Made by a program: the position numbers and the translations under genes. DNA of 62,509 nucleotides, taken from contig JAJDSZ010000019.1 of assembly GCA_022827425.1 (NCBI GenBank), positions 1-62,509 of the forward strand, in the 5' to 3' direction. Source of the stretch: Pseudomonadales bacterium (lineage in GTDB: Bacteria > Pseudomonadota > Gammaproteobacteria > Pseudomonadales > Pseudohongiellaceae). Below, one piece after another: positions 49,957 to 59,062 of the stretch. The notes beneath the pieces are model-generated. The model saw only the letters and a list, made by a program, of their open reading frames with translations. It was not told where the DNA came from and made no database searches. How positions within the stretch are numbered: the first letter of the stretch is position 1; every line of letters begins with the position of its first letter.

Positions 49957-50077
49957 TCATTCCTCCCGGAGCCGGGTCAGGGGCTGTCTGGTGAGTTCGG
50001 GTGGTTGCAAGGTCCGCATCATAACCCCGGGGAGAAATCCCGCCAAGCCATTTCCCGCCAATCCGGCCGATTTGTTG

Positions 50078-50106
50078 TTGATTTACATTAGCGCCTGATT
50101 TATAAG
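50078..50106 (+). promoter_or_regulatory. Putative sigma-70 promoter
   Basis: TTGATT (50078-50083), 17-base spacer, TATAAG (50101-50106), in an AT-rich patch, 36 bases before the ATG of the MalY-like gene. Confidence 0.6.
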
Positions 50107-50141
50107 GATTCACGGCGAACAGCAAACCCAAGGGGAGACCC

Positions 50142-51497
50142 ATGAGCTACAAATACAAGATTGACCGTCGCGCTTTTATGAAACAGGCCGGCATTGCCGC
50201 GGTCGCGGGTTCAGTGGCCGGCACAGGCAGCCTCAGGGCCCAGCAGGACGTTTCCCGCGGCGCCTCCGCCGCAGGCTATGACTTTGACGAAATCTATGAT
50301 CGCATCGGCACCGATTGCAGCAAATGGGATGGCCAGATCGAGCGCTGGGGCGAGCAACTGAAAATCCCCATGGGGGTCGCCGACATGGATTTTCGGGTAG
50401 CGCCCTGTATCACGGAAGCCTTGCAGGAGCGAATTTCGCACGAGGTTTACGGCTATATGGAGACGCCGGATTCCTATCACGATTCCATCGTCAACTGGAA
50501 CGGGCGCCGCTACGGCACGGTGATCGAGCGCGGCATGCTGCTCGATTCCCCCGCGCTGCTGCCGGGCCTGCTCGCCGCGCTGCGGGCCTTCAATCCTCCC
50601 GGCGCCAGGGTGGTCATGCAAACCCCCGGCTACAACGGCTTTTTCTCAACCATCCGCAAGGGCTTCGTCATCGAGGAAAACCGCCTGCGGGAAGTGAACG
50701 GCGTGTACGAAATGGATTTTGACGACCTCGACCGCAAGTTGGCCCGGGACGACGTGCATACTTTCATTCTCTGCAATCCGCACAACCCCGTGGGCAATTG
50801 CTGGGACCGCGCCACCCTCACCGAGCTCGGCGAGCTTTGCAACCGGCACAATGTTATCGTGCTCGCGGACGAAATTCACTGCGACTTCGTCAACGAAGGC
50901 CAGGAATACGTGCCCTACGCCAATCTCGCCGATGAACTCGTCATGAACAGCGTGACTTTCAAGTCCGCCAGCAAGTCATTCAATCTCGCCGCCTTCAAGG
51001 ACGCCTACCTGTTTTCCCACAACCCGGAGCTGATGTCCCGCATCCGCGCCGTTGGCGACAACGCCACGATCAACTCGCTCGGCATAATCGCCTCCCAGGC
51101 CGCCCTCGAAGAGGGCGGCGACTGGCTCGACGCGGTGCGGGCCTACCTGTCCGACAATGCAAGGTATGCTTCGAACTTCATCAATGAGCGGGTTCCCCAC
51201 ATCAGCGCCAACGAACCCGAAGGAACTTATCTGTCCTGGCTCAACGTGGAGCCCCTGATCGAGCGTCTCGGCGCCGCGGAAACCGCCGCCGCCGAGACCG
51301 CGGCGCAAAGCCCCGACGCCGACGAAGTCACGCCGGAAGCCATCGTCGAGCGCTATTTCGTCGAAAACGCCGGTGTCAAGATCAACCCCGGCTCATCCTA
51401 CTGGGGCCCCGGCCGCATGAGGATGAACCTCGGCCTCGCCCGCCCACTCCTCGAGGAAGCCCTGGGCCGAATCGAGCAGGCCGCCCGGCAAGCCTGA
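50142..51497 (+). CDS. Tat-exported MalY/PatB-like PLP enzyme
   Basis: 451 residues. Tat signal DRRAFMKQ at 8-15 followed by an Ala/Gly-rich core, then a fold-type I enzyme of the MalY/PatB (cystathionine beta-lyase-like) group: MGVADMDFRV near 77-86, NPHNPVG at 212-218, DEIHCD at 243-248, PLP lysine in SASKSFN (K278). An Ala/Glu-rich insert near 375-400 is unusual. Predicted periplasmic; C-S lyase or aminotransferase activity are both possible. GGGGAG precedes the ATG. It is divergent from the HisC-like gene, so the two may share regulation. Confidence 0.86.
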   Translation: MSYKYKIDRRAFMKQAGIAAVAGSVAGTGSLRAQQDVSRGASAAGYDFDEIYDRIGTDCSKWDGQIERWGEQLKIPMGVADMDFRVAPCITEALQERISHEVYGYMETPDSYHDSIVNWNGRRYGTVIERGMLLDSPALLPGLLAALRAFNPPGARVVMQTPGYNGFFSTIRKGFVIEENRLREVNGVYEMDFDDLDRKLARDDVHTFILCNPHNPVGNCWDRATLTELGELCNRHNVIVLADEIHCDFVNEGQEYVPYANLADELVMNSVTFKSASKSFNLAAFKDAYLFSHNPELMSRIRAVGDNATINSLGIIASQAALEEGGDWLDAVRAYLSDNARYASNFINERVPHISANEPEGTYLSWLNVEPLIERLGAAETAAAETAAQSPDADEVTPEAIVERYFVENAGVKINPGSSYWGPGRMRMNLGLARPLLEEALGRIEQAARQA

Positions 51498-51505
51498 TCC
51501 GTTCG

Positions 51506-51850
51506 TCAAGCCATGACGGGTTGAGTCGGTTCTGGCCGGGGTTCGTGAACAGCGGGTGGCTGTTTGGTCCACCAGAGGCTGCCGAGCTGGAATGGCGTGG
51601 CGCTGAAGGGCGGCGGGGCAACTTCGGTTTGGCCGGTGGCGTTCTGGAGCAGGGTCCAATGGCCGTCGCGCAGTTCGAAGACTTCGAGCGTTTTCGCTAC
51701 CGGGTCGACAAACCACAAGTGGGCAATGCCTTCGCGGGCGTAAACATTCCGTTTAGCACCCTGGTCCAGCGCCCGGGTTGCGGGTGACAGAATCTCGCAG
51801 ACCCAGTCCGGGGTTACCGTGAAGTAGGCGGTAGCTGGCGGTTCGGGCAT
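51506..51850 (-). pseudogene. Uma2-family nuclease-like remnant, N-terminus missing
   Basis: About 114 residues match only the second half of Uma2 (DUF820) proteins, which are usually about 190: PDWVCEILSPATRALDQGAKRNVYAREGIAHLWFVDPVAKTLEVFEL. The N-terminal half with the first catalytic residues is gone, replaced by the 3' end of the amidase gene 28 bp upstream. Probably inactive. Confidence 0.75.
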
Positions 51851-51878
51851 GCGCTCCAGCCGCCTGGCCTTTGCGCCT

Positions 51879-53309
51879 TCAGGGGGCGAGCCGGGGCCAG
51901 GGGGCGGCCTGTTCCAGTTGCCGGGCGAGTTGCAGCAGGCGCGAGTCCTGGCCCCAGGCTGCGGTGAACATGACGCCGGTGGGCAGGCCCCGCGCGGTCC
52001 GGTGCAGCGGGACCGACATCGAGGGCTGGCCGGTGCCGTTACAGACCGCGGTGAAGCCGCTGTATTGGCGGAAGCGGCTGATGTATTCGCGCTGGTCTTC
52101 GCTGTTCATGTCGAGCCAGCCGAGTTTGGCTGTGGTGCGGGCAAGCACCGGCGAGACGATGACATCGACTTTCTGGTGGACCCGCGCCATCACGAGTTCG
52201 GCGAGGCGCAACTGGTCCCGGGCGGCGAGATAGTCGGCGGCGCCGACTTTGCGGCCGCGCCCCGCCATGAACCGGGTTGATCGTTCCACGGGAACCTCGT
52301 CGAGATTCATGCCGAAATGCCGCATGCCCCGGCTGATGGCCTGCCAGACATGAACGCAGACAATCCGCCCCATCGCCACGCTGAGTGATTCGTAATCCAG
52401 CGGATGCGCGAAGGGTTCGACTTCATGGCCGAGGTTTCGACATAGTTCTGCGGCCCCTTGCACGGCTGCGGCGCAGTCTTCATCGAGCTTTTCACCCATG
52501 GGATGGCTGTCCTGGATGCCGATGCGAAGTTTCGGGCAGGGTTCCCGGTGCGATGCTAGGAAGGACGCCGGCGCATCGGGGCGGGGGAACAGATGCTGCC
52601 CCGGCGGCAGGGTGATCAGGTCGAGAAAGGCGGCGCTGTCCCGCACGCTGCGCGATACCACATGCTCCACCGCCATGCCGCTCCAGTTTTCCGATTGCAC
52701 AGACCCCACCTCGGTGAGGCCGCGGCTCGGTTTGAGCCCGAACAGTCCGCAGCAGCTTGCCGGAATCCGTATCGAGCCGCCGCCATCGGAAGCCTGTGCG
52801 ACGGGGACTATGCCGGCCGCCACCGCCGCCGCCGCGCCGCCGCTGGAGCCGCCGGTGGAGTAATCCCGGTTCCAGGGATTGCGCGCCGGGCCGAGCGCCA
52901 CGGGTTCGGTGGTCAGGGTCAGGCCGAATTCCGGGGTATTGGTCTTGCCGAGCATGGTCAGCCCGGCGTCTTCGTAGCGTTTCACGATGGGCGAACTGGC
53001 TTTGGCTCGATAGTCCTTGAACAACTCGCTGCCAAAACTGGTTGCCGCGCCACGAAGATTGTCCAGGTCCTTGACCAGGAAGGGAATCCCGGCAAGCGCT
53101 CCCGGCGATTCGGCAGCTTCATCCAGGGCCTTTGCCTGTGCAAGGGCCTGCTCGTACAGAGGCAGGTTGATGGCATTGCAATCCGGATTGCGCTGCTCCG
53201 CCCGGGCAATGGCGGCCTCGTTCAGCTCGGCCCGGCTGAAATCGCCGCGCCGCAGCCCGTCCCTGCAATCGAGGGCATCCATGGCAAGATAATCATTTTC
53301 CCCAAGCAT
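51879..53309 (-). CDS. Amidase signature family hydrolase
   Basis: 476 residues with the Ser-cisSer-Lys triad segments: lysine in PFLVKDLDNL (about 79), cis-serine in STGGSSGGAAAAVAAG (about 150-165) and nucleophile in DGGGSIRIPASCCGLFGLKP. No signal peptide, so cytoplasmic. GatA-like in fold, but with no gatB or gatC nearby it is more likely a general amidase; substrate unknown. pyrB lies just upstream in the same direction, 21 bp away. Confidence 0.9.
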   Translation of the reverse strand: MLGENDYLAMDALDCRDGLRRGDFSRAELNEAAIARAEQRNPDCNAINLPLYEQALAQAKALDEAAESPGALAGIPFLVKDLDNLRGAATSFGSELFKDYRAKASSPIVKRYEDAGLTMLGKTNTPEFGLTLTTEPVALGPARNPWNRDYSTGGSSGGAAAAVAAGIVPVAQASDGGGSIRIPASCCGLFGLKPSRGLTEVGSVQSENWSGMAVEHVVSRSVRDSAAFLDLITLPPGQHLFPRPDAPASFLASHREPCPKLRIGIQDSHPMGEKLDEDCAAAVQGAAELCRNLGHEVEPFAHPLDYESLSVAMGRIVCVHVWQAISRGMRHFGMNLDEVPVERSTRFMAGRGRKVGAADYLAARDQLRLAELVMARVHQKVDVIVSPVLARTTAKLGWLDMNSEDQREYISRFRQYSGFTAVCNGTGQPSMSVPLHRTARGLPTGVMFTAAWGQDSRLLQLARQLEQAAPWPRLAP

Positions 53310-53330
53310 TGCGTTTTCTCTCCTGGTTCG

Positions 53331-54347
53331 TTACTCGAAGCGGCGACCGGTGTACCAGGCCGCTGCCCGCACTTGTTCAGTCACCCTGTTTACCACGTCG
53401 AGCACGAGGGCGAACAGCGCCATGCGCACCAGCACGCCGTTGTCGGTCTGTCTGAAGATGGCGAGGCTGGGATGCTGGTTCAGATCCTCGTCGAGTTCGT
53501 TGGCTTCGGCGCGGGTGTCCCGCGGCAGCGGGTGCATGATCACGGTATTGGGCTGGCAATGCCGCGTGTAGATCGCCTGGTTGAGCCGGAAGCGCCCCCG
53601 GTAGACGTCGGCTTCGGGCCGGCTGGCGAAGCGTTCTTCCTGGATGCGGGTGAGATAGACGGTGTCGTTGTCATGCAGTCCCTTTGCCATGTCCTCGGTC
53701 TGGCTCACCTTGTGGCCCGCCGCGCGCAGATCGGCGACGATCTCGGGAGGCATGCGCAATTGCTTCGGCGAGATCAGGTTGAAGCTGACGTTGTCGTACA
53801 ACCGCAGCAAACGCGAAAGCGAATGCACCGTGCGGCCGTGTTTCAGATCGCCGACCATGCCGATATGCATGCCGTCGATGCCGCGCTGCCCGGACTGAAG
53901 TTCCTTGCGGATGGTATAGAGGTCAAGCAGCGCCTGGGACGGATGTTCATTGACGCCGTCGCCGCCGTTGATCACCGGCACGCGGCTCGCTTCCGCGAAC
54001 TCGGCGACCGAACCGGCCCGGGGGTGGCGCATGACGATGATGTCGCTGTAACCGCTGATGACTCGCGCCGTATCGTAAAGCGACTCACCCTTGGTGATCG
54101 AGGATGCCCCGATTTCGGCGGTTTCCCGCACATGCCCGCCGAGCATGTTGAAGGCGCAGCCGAAGCTGACCCTGGTGCGGGTGCTCGGTTCGAAGAACAT
54201 GTTGCCGAGGATGGCGCCGTCGAGCGCCTTGCTCACTTGTTTTCGCTGCGCGAAAGGCTCCATACTGTCGGCCACGTTGAAAATCCGCTCGACATCCGGC
54301 CGCTGGAACTGTTGCACGCTGATGATATGGGCACCGCGAAAATCCAT
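53331..54347 (-). CDS. pyrB: Aspartate carbamoyltransferase
   Basis: Committed step of pyrimidine synthesis. Carbamoyl-phosphate motif FFEPSTRTRVSFG (about 51-63), HPSQALLDLYTI and MVGDLKHGRTVHSL typical of PyrB rather than ornithine carbamoyltransferase. 338 residues from the ATG at 54347; the longer reading to 54638 crosses the divergent sbcB start region. No pyrI or pyrC is adjacent. Confidence 0.95.
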   Translation of the reverse strand: MDFRGAHIISVQQFQRPDVERIFNVADSMEPFAQRKQVSKALDGAILGNMFFEPSTRTRVSFGCAFNMLGGHVRETAEIGASSITKGESLYDTARVISGYSDIIVMRHPRAGSVAEFAEASRVPVINGGDGVNEHPSQALLDLYTIRKELQSGQRGIDGMHIGMVGDLKHGRTVHSLSRLLRLYDNVSFNLISPKQLRMPPEIVADLRAAGHKVSQTEDMAKGLHDNDTVYLTRIQEERFASRPEADVYRGRFRLNQAIYTRHCQPNTVIMHPLPRDTRAEANELDEDLNQHPSLAIFRQTDNGVLVRMALFALVLDVVNRVTEQVRAAAWYTGRRFE

Positions 54348-54514
54348 GGAAATTTTCCAGAAAGCACGCCGGCAGGCTGATTCCGACCGTCCGAATACTA
54401 CAACATATCGCCGGGCATGAGCATCGAACGAGAGTGTGCGAAGCACGCAAACCCCAGTCGCCACCCGGCGGCGGCGGATCGAAGCCGCAATCTCCGAACC
54501 GGCGGCGCCGCGCG

Positions 54515-55933
54515 ATGAAGGAAAACTCGATCTACTGGTACGACTTCGAAAGTTTCGGCAGTGACGCGCGCCGGGGCCGGGCCTCGCAGTTCGCCGGATT
54601 GCGAACCGATGAGAATCTCCAGCCCATGGGCGAGCCACTCGTGCTCTATTGCCGCCCCGCGCCGGATTTTCTGCCGGACCCCATGGCTTGCCTGATCACC
54701 GGGATCACGCCCCGGGCCGCCCTGGAAAAGGGCCTGGGCGAGGCCGAATTCATTGGCCGCATCCACGAGGAATTCAGCAAGCCGGGAACCTGTATCGCGG
54801 GCTACAACAATATCCGCTTCGACGATGAACTCACCCGGCAGTTGCTCTACCGCAACTTTTTCGACGCCTACGAGCACGAGTGGCGCAATGGCAATTCCCG
54901 CTGGGACATTATCGACATGGGCAGGCTTTGCGCCGCCACCCGTCCCGAAGGCGTCAACTGGCCGAAAACCGAAGAAGGCGCGGTGACTTTCAGTCTGGAA
55001 TCGCTTTGCGCCGCCAATGGGCTGGAGCACGAGCACGCCCACGACGCCCTGTCGGACGTCAAGGCGACCATCGCCTTCGCGGGGCTGATCCGCGACCGGC
55101 AGCCGCGCCTGTTCGACTATGTCTACCAGTTGCGCCACAAGTCCCGGGTTGCCGCCGGGATGGATCTGTCCAGCCACAAGCCGGTGTTGCATGTATCCGG
55201 CAGATACCCCGCGCGGCAGGGCTGTCTGGCGCTGGTGATTCCCCTGGGCGCGCATCCGGTGAACAGCAATGGCGTGGTGGTCTACGATTTGCGCATCGAC
55301 CCCCGGCAGTGGGCGGAACTGAGCCCGGAACAGCTTGGCGAGCGACTGTTCGCGCCCCGGGACAAACGCGGCGGCGAGCGTCTGCCGCTCAAGATCATCA
55401 GCCGCAATCATTGTCCGGTGGTGACTTCGCCGGCGGTGCTGCCGGCCGGCCGGGCGGCGGAGTTTGGCATCGATCACGATGCCTGCCGTGAACATTGGGA
55501 GTATCTTGTGGCCAACCCGGAATTGATGGAACGTTTTTGCCAGTTGTATCAGGGGGATGCTTCCCGCGGCCGGGAAGAAGACCCGGACTTCATGATTTAC
55601 AGCGGCTTTTTCAGCGACAGCGACCGGACTCTCATGGAGACCCTGCGCGATATAGAGCCCAGTGACCTGGGCCGGATGAACCTGCCGTTCCGCGACCCGC
55701 GCCTGCCGGAAATGCTGTTCCGCTACCGGGCGCGCAATTATCCCGAAACGCTCTCCGCGGACGAGACCGGCAAATGGCGGGATTTTCGCCGCGAGCGCCT
55801 GAATGACCCGAAAACCCTGGCGGACTACGAGCGGTCCCTGGCGGAGGCCGAATCCAGCGAGTTTGCCAACCGCGATGCGATCCTTGGCGAAGTGACCGAG
55901 TACGTGGCCGGCATTCGCGCCGCGGTTGCATAG
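54515..55933 (+). CDS. sbcB: Exodeoxyribonuclease I
   Basis: 3'-5' single-strand DNA exonuclease of recombination and mismatch repair. DEDDh-type residues are in YDFESFG (residues 8-14), NNIRFDDEL and HDALSDVKATIAF (about 180); the SH3-like and C-terminal helical domains fill the remainder. 472 residues. ATG at 54515, 167 bp from the divergent pyrB. Confidence 0.95.
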   Translation: MKENSIYWYDFESFGSDARRGRASQFAGLRTDENLQPMGEPLVLYCRPAPDFLPDPMACLITGITPRAALEKGLGEAEFIGRIHEEFSKPGTCIAGYNNIRFDDELTRQLLYRNFFDAYEHEWRNGNSRWDIIDMGRLCAATRPEGVNWPKTEEGAVTFSLESLCAANGLEHEHAHDALSDVKATIAFAGLIRDRQPRLFDYVYQLRHKSRVAAGMDLSSHKPVLHVSGRYPARQGCLALVIPLGAHPVNSNGVVVYDLRIDPRQWAELSPEQLGERLFAPRDKRGGERLPLKIISRNHCPVVTSPAVLPAGRAAEFGIDHDACREHWEYLVANPELMERFCQLYQGDASRGREEDPDFMIYSGFFSDSDRTLMETLRDIEPSDLGRMNLPFRDPRLPEMLFRYRARNYPETLSADETGKWRDFRRERLNDPKTLADYERSLAEAESSEFANRDAILGEVTEYVAGIRAAVA

Positions 55934-55972
55934 GCCGCCGCAAGCGCCATACTATTTCCGCTTCCGGGATTG

Positions 55973-57175
55973 ATGCTCCCCCTCCCCATGGAATCAACAC
56001 AAACCGACAGCAGGAAGCGGCAGGACCCATTTTCCGCCATCCGGCCCTACCGCGATCACGAGATCCGGCCGGTACTGGATCGCCTGCTGGAAGATCGGGA
56101 GTTTCTCGACACCATGGCGGCTTTCCACAGCCCCCGTCTCTCCCGCTGGCTGCCCGGATTGCTGCGGCCGCTGGTCACCCGCCGCCTGCGCGGTTTCATT
56201 GAGCCGGTATGCGATGTGGACAGCATGCAGCAGGTGGTTGCGGTATACATGGACCGGGCCGTCTCGTCCGCCACCTGGGGGCTGAGCCAGCAGGGCCTGG
56301 AGAAGCTTGACCCGGCCAAGTCCTACCTCTTCCTGAGCAATCATCGCGATATCGTCATGGACCCGGCTTTCACCAATCTGCTGCTGCATCGCGCCGGATT
56401 CACCACCCTGCAAATCGGCGTGGGGGACAATCTGCTCAAGCGGCCCTGGGTTGCCGACCTCATGCGGGCGAACAAGAGTTTTATCGTGCATCGCTCGCTA
56501 AAGGGGAGGGAGCGGTTGCTGGCGCTGAAACTGTTGTCGGAGTACATCCATCACTGTGTGGCCGGCGGCGAGAATGTGTGGCTTGCCCAGCGCGAAGGTC
56601 GCGCCAAGAATGGCATCGACCGTACCGACCCGGCCCTGCTCAAGATGCTTGCCATGGGTGCCAGAAAACTGCCCCTGAATGAAAGCCTCGCCCGGCTGCA
56701 TATCGTTCCCGTGGCGATTTCCTATGAGTTCGACCCATGCGACGCCCTGAAAGCCCGGGAATTGCGGGAAGTGGAAACCACGGGCGGATTCACCCGCACC
56801 GAAGCCGGCGACCTGCGCAGCATCGCCGCCGGCATGACCGGCTTCAAGGGCGGGGTGCATGTGGCTTTCGGCGAAGAACTGTCTTGCGAATCCGATGCTG
56901 CCGAAGAGTGGGCCGCGGCCATGGACCGGCAGATCGTCCACAACTACCGGCTCCACCCGACCAACTACCGGGCGCTGGAAATCCTGCTGCGGGAAGGCGA
57001 GGCGCTGGCGCCGGAGTTGATGGCAGTGGCAAGCGGACACAAGGGAGACAGCCGTTCCCGGGAACGTTTCGATCGGCGCCTGGCCAGGGTGGACAAGGAT
57101 CTGCGCAAGACCTGGCTTTACGGCTACGCCAATCCCGTGATCAGCCGGTTTGCGAACGGGGCGGGCGCGAACTGA
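55973..57175 (+). CDS. PlsC-type glycerophosphate acyltransferase family protein
   Basis: About 400 residues. The acyltransferase block I is LFLSNHRDIVMDPAF (about 119-133), followed by NKSFIVHRS and QREGRAKNGIDRTD, features of a family annotated 1-acyl-sn-glycerol-3-phosphate acyltransferase but longer than classical PlsC. No clear transmembrane helix. Substrate is uncertain. ATG at 55973, with another at 55988. Its last 35 bp overlap the 3' end of the convergent DUF349 gene. Confidence 0.82.
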   Translation: MLPLPMESTQTDSRKRQDPFSAIRPYRDHEIRPVLDRLLEDREFLDTMAAFHSPRLSRWLPGLLRPLVTRRLRGFIEPVCDVDSMQQVVAVYMDRAVSSATWGLSQQGLEKLDPAKSYLFLSNHRDIVMDPAFTNLLLHRAGFTTLQIGVGDNLLKRPWVADLMRANKSFIVHRSLKGRERLLALKLLSEYIHHCVAGGENVWLAQREGRAKNGIDRTDPALLKMLAMGARKLPLNESLARLHIVPVAISYEFDPCDALKARELREVETTGGFTRTEAGDLRSIAAGMTGFKGGVHVAFGEELSCESDAAEEWAAAMDRQIVHNYRLHPTNYRALEILLREGEALAPELMAVASGHKGDSRSRERFDRRLARVDKDLRKTWLYGYANPVISRFANGAGAN

Positions 57176-58829
57176 GCCGCTGGCGCAGCTTTTGCAGCCG
57201 CTGGTCAAGCGACTTGCGGGCTTGGGGACTCAGCGGGCCGGAACAGGCGAGGGCGATTTCCGCATCCCGCAGGCTGGCCGCGAGTTGCTTGTTGTCCGGG
57301 CCGCGTTTGCCAAAGCCGCTGGCGAGCTGCTGCAGTTGCAATTCCATGCGCAGGGACTGGTCTTCCCGGGGCGAATTGAGCCCGGCGTCGATTTCGAAGC
57401 GGACCAGGGTCTGGCGCTGCCGCCGCTCGCAGGCTTCGGCCTGGGAGCCGAGTTCGGTCAATGAGCCCACGGCAAGCAGCGCCTGCAGGCGGTCGGCGAG
57501 CGCCTTGTCGCAGGATTCATCGGTTGTGGGCAATTGCTTCCATTGCGCGGTTTCGATGGCCTGATGCAACTCGCTGAAGCGCTCGGCATTGCCGGCGCTG
57601 AACAGGCTGGCTTCGACTTTTTCCAGAAATCCGGTGCGCGGTCCAAGCCCGGCAAGCTTTTCATCGTGGCGCCGCTCCGCCGGCGGCCTGGCAAGTTCCC
57701 GGCGTTTTTCCCGCTCATCGCGCTGCTGCCGGAAAATCCCGTCGCAGGCTTCCTGGAACGATTCCCGCAGGCGTTTTTCCTCGCGAAAATCCGCCGGCCC
57801 GGTTTTTTTCCATTCGGATTGCAGCCGCTTCGCTTCATTGGCCGCCGCCGACTTGTCATCCTGTTCGGCAAGCTGCCGCGCCTGCTCGAGCAGGGAACGC
57901 TTGCGCTGCGCATTTTTGGCCACGGCGTCCTTGCGCAGGCTCGTAAGCTGCTTCAGGGCCGCGTAGTAGCGTTTCTGCAAAGGCTTGATTTTTGACTGTT
58001 CCACCGGCGCGTGCCGCTTCCAGGAAGCATTGCACTCGGAAATCAACTGGTTCAGCTTGAGGATGTGAATCGGCTGATCGCCGGGTTCGGCGAGTTTCCG
58101 TTCAAGGCGTTCACAAAGCTCCCCGCGAACTTTCAGATTCTGCGCCATGAGTTGCTTGCGTTCACGAAAGTACGCCTTGCAGGGCGCGTGGGCCTGATCG
58201 GACAGTTTCTTGAATTCGCGCCAGAGCTTCTCGTTCTGTTCGGACCTGCCCAGGGCTTTCCACTGGTCGTGCATGAGCTGAATCTGCCTGCCCAGGTCGC
58301 GGGGAGCGAGCCCGGCCTCGGGAAGCGCTTTCATTTCGACAATCAACTCCCGTTTTTTTTGCGTGGCGGCGTAGCTGCGCCATTTGCGGAGTTCCAGCAC
58401 CTGTCCCTTGCTGGCATTGGCTTCCTTCTGCATGACCGTACGCAGCTTGCCGGTGCATTGCTGGATATTGCCCTGGATGCGGTCCCACAAGGCCAGGGCC
58501 TCCCTGGACTGGCCGGCTTCCAGCGCTTCGGCCAGTTTCCCGAGCTGCTCCCGCAGCCGTTCCCGCAATTGCTGCTGAAACTGATGGTTTTTTTCCAGCA
58601 GTTGCCGCAGAGCCCGCCAGTGCTCGTTGTCCGGGTCCGGCCCGCCGGCTTTTTCGAAGCCGCGCCGCAGATTGACGAGCTCCTGGCTTTGCTTGTGGCT
58701 GATTTTGGCCAGTTTCGCGATCAACCCGGGCGGGAAATCGGTGGCGGCAACTATCTCGCCGGGCCCGGTATCGGCAGGGTCCGGCTGCGCGGCCAGGGGT
58801 TCTGATTCGGTGGTTTCGGTCGCCCGCAT
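57141..58829 (-). CDS. DUF349 coiled-coil protein
   Basis: 562 residues, almost wholly charged and helical, with repeated W-x-x-L ... F-x-x-L units (RWRALRQLL, QWKALGRSEQNEKLWREFKKL, SEWKKTGPADFREEKRLRESF) that define DUF349. Cytoplasmic; no catalytic motif. Function not established. ATG at 58829; the 233-bp gap to dinG holds a core repeat. Confidence 0.85.
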   Translation of the reverse strand: MRATETTESEPLAAQPDPADTGPGEIVAATDFPPGLIAKLAKISHKQSQELVNLRRGFEKAGGPDPDNEHWRALRQLLEKNHQFQQQLRERLREQLGKLAEALEAGQSREALALWDRIQGNIQQCTGKLRTVMQKEANASKGQVLELRKWRSYAATQKKRELIVEMKALPEAGLAPRDLGRQIQLMHDQWKALGRSEQNEKLWREFKKLSDQAHAPCKAYFRERKQLMAQNLKVRGELCERLERKLAEPGDQPIHILKLNQLISECNASWKRHAPVEQSKIKPLQKRYYAALKQLTSLRKDAVAKNAQRKRSLLEQARQLAEQDDKSAAANEAKRLQSEWKKTGPADFREEKRLRESFQEACDGIFRQQRDEREKRRELARPPAERRHDEKLAGLGPRTGFLEKVEASLFSAGNAERFSELHQAIETAQWKQLPTTDESCDKALADRLQALLAVGSLTELGSQAEACERRQRQTLVRFEIDAGLNSPREDQSLRMELQLQQLASGFGKRGPDNKQLAASLRDAEIALACSGPLSPQARKSLDQRLQKLRQRLSSRPPRSQTG

Positions 58830-58939
58830 GGCTCTGCCCGTGGTCAGCTTTGGCGAACGGTGGCCAGTGTAACAGAACCGGAGGCTTGCGGCGCATGCGT
58901 GCGGACGGGTCCGGACGGGCTGGAGAGGGTTCGCCTTCT

Positions 58940-58998
58940 CCGTCATTCCGGGCAGAATGACGGGAAGAGAGGCTTCGCGCGGAATGACGGGAATGATG
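58940..58998. repeat. Core repeat cluster between DUF349 gene and dinG
   Basis: CCGTCATTC-CGGGCA-GAATGACGG (58940-58963) is a 9-bp perfect hairpin; it is followed by GGCTTCGCGCGGAATGACGGG, another half unit of the same dispersed core. Confidence 0.7.
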
Positions 58999-59062
58999 AG
59001 AGTTTCCGGAGCGCGGTGCTATACTTTTCCGCCGCTTTTTCCGATCGGCAAGGCGAACGCCC

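Noticed and set aside
54348-54638. N-terminal extension of pyrB to 54638
   Set aside because: It crosses into the divergent sbcB coding start and is Arg/Ser-rich; PyrB proteins begin about where the ATG at 54347 is.
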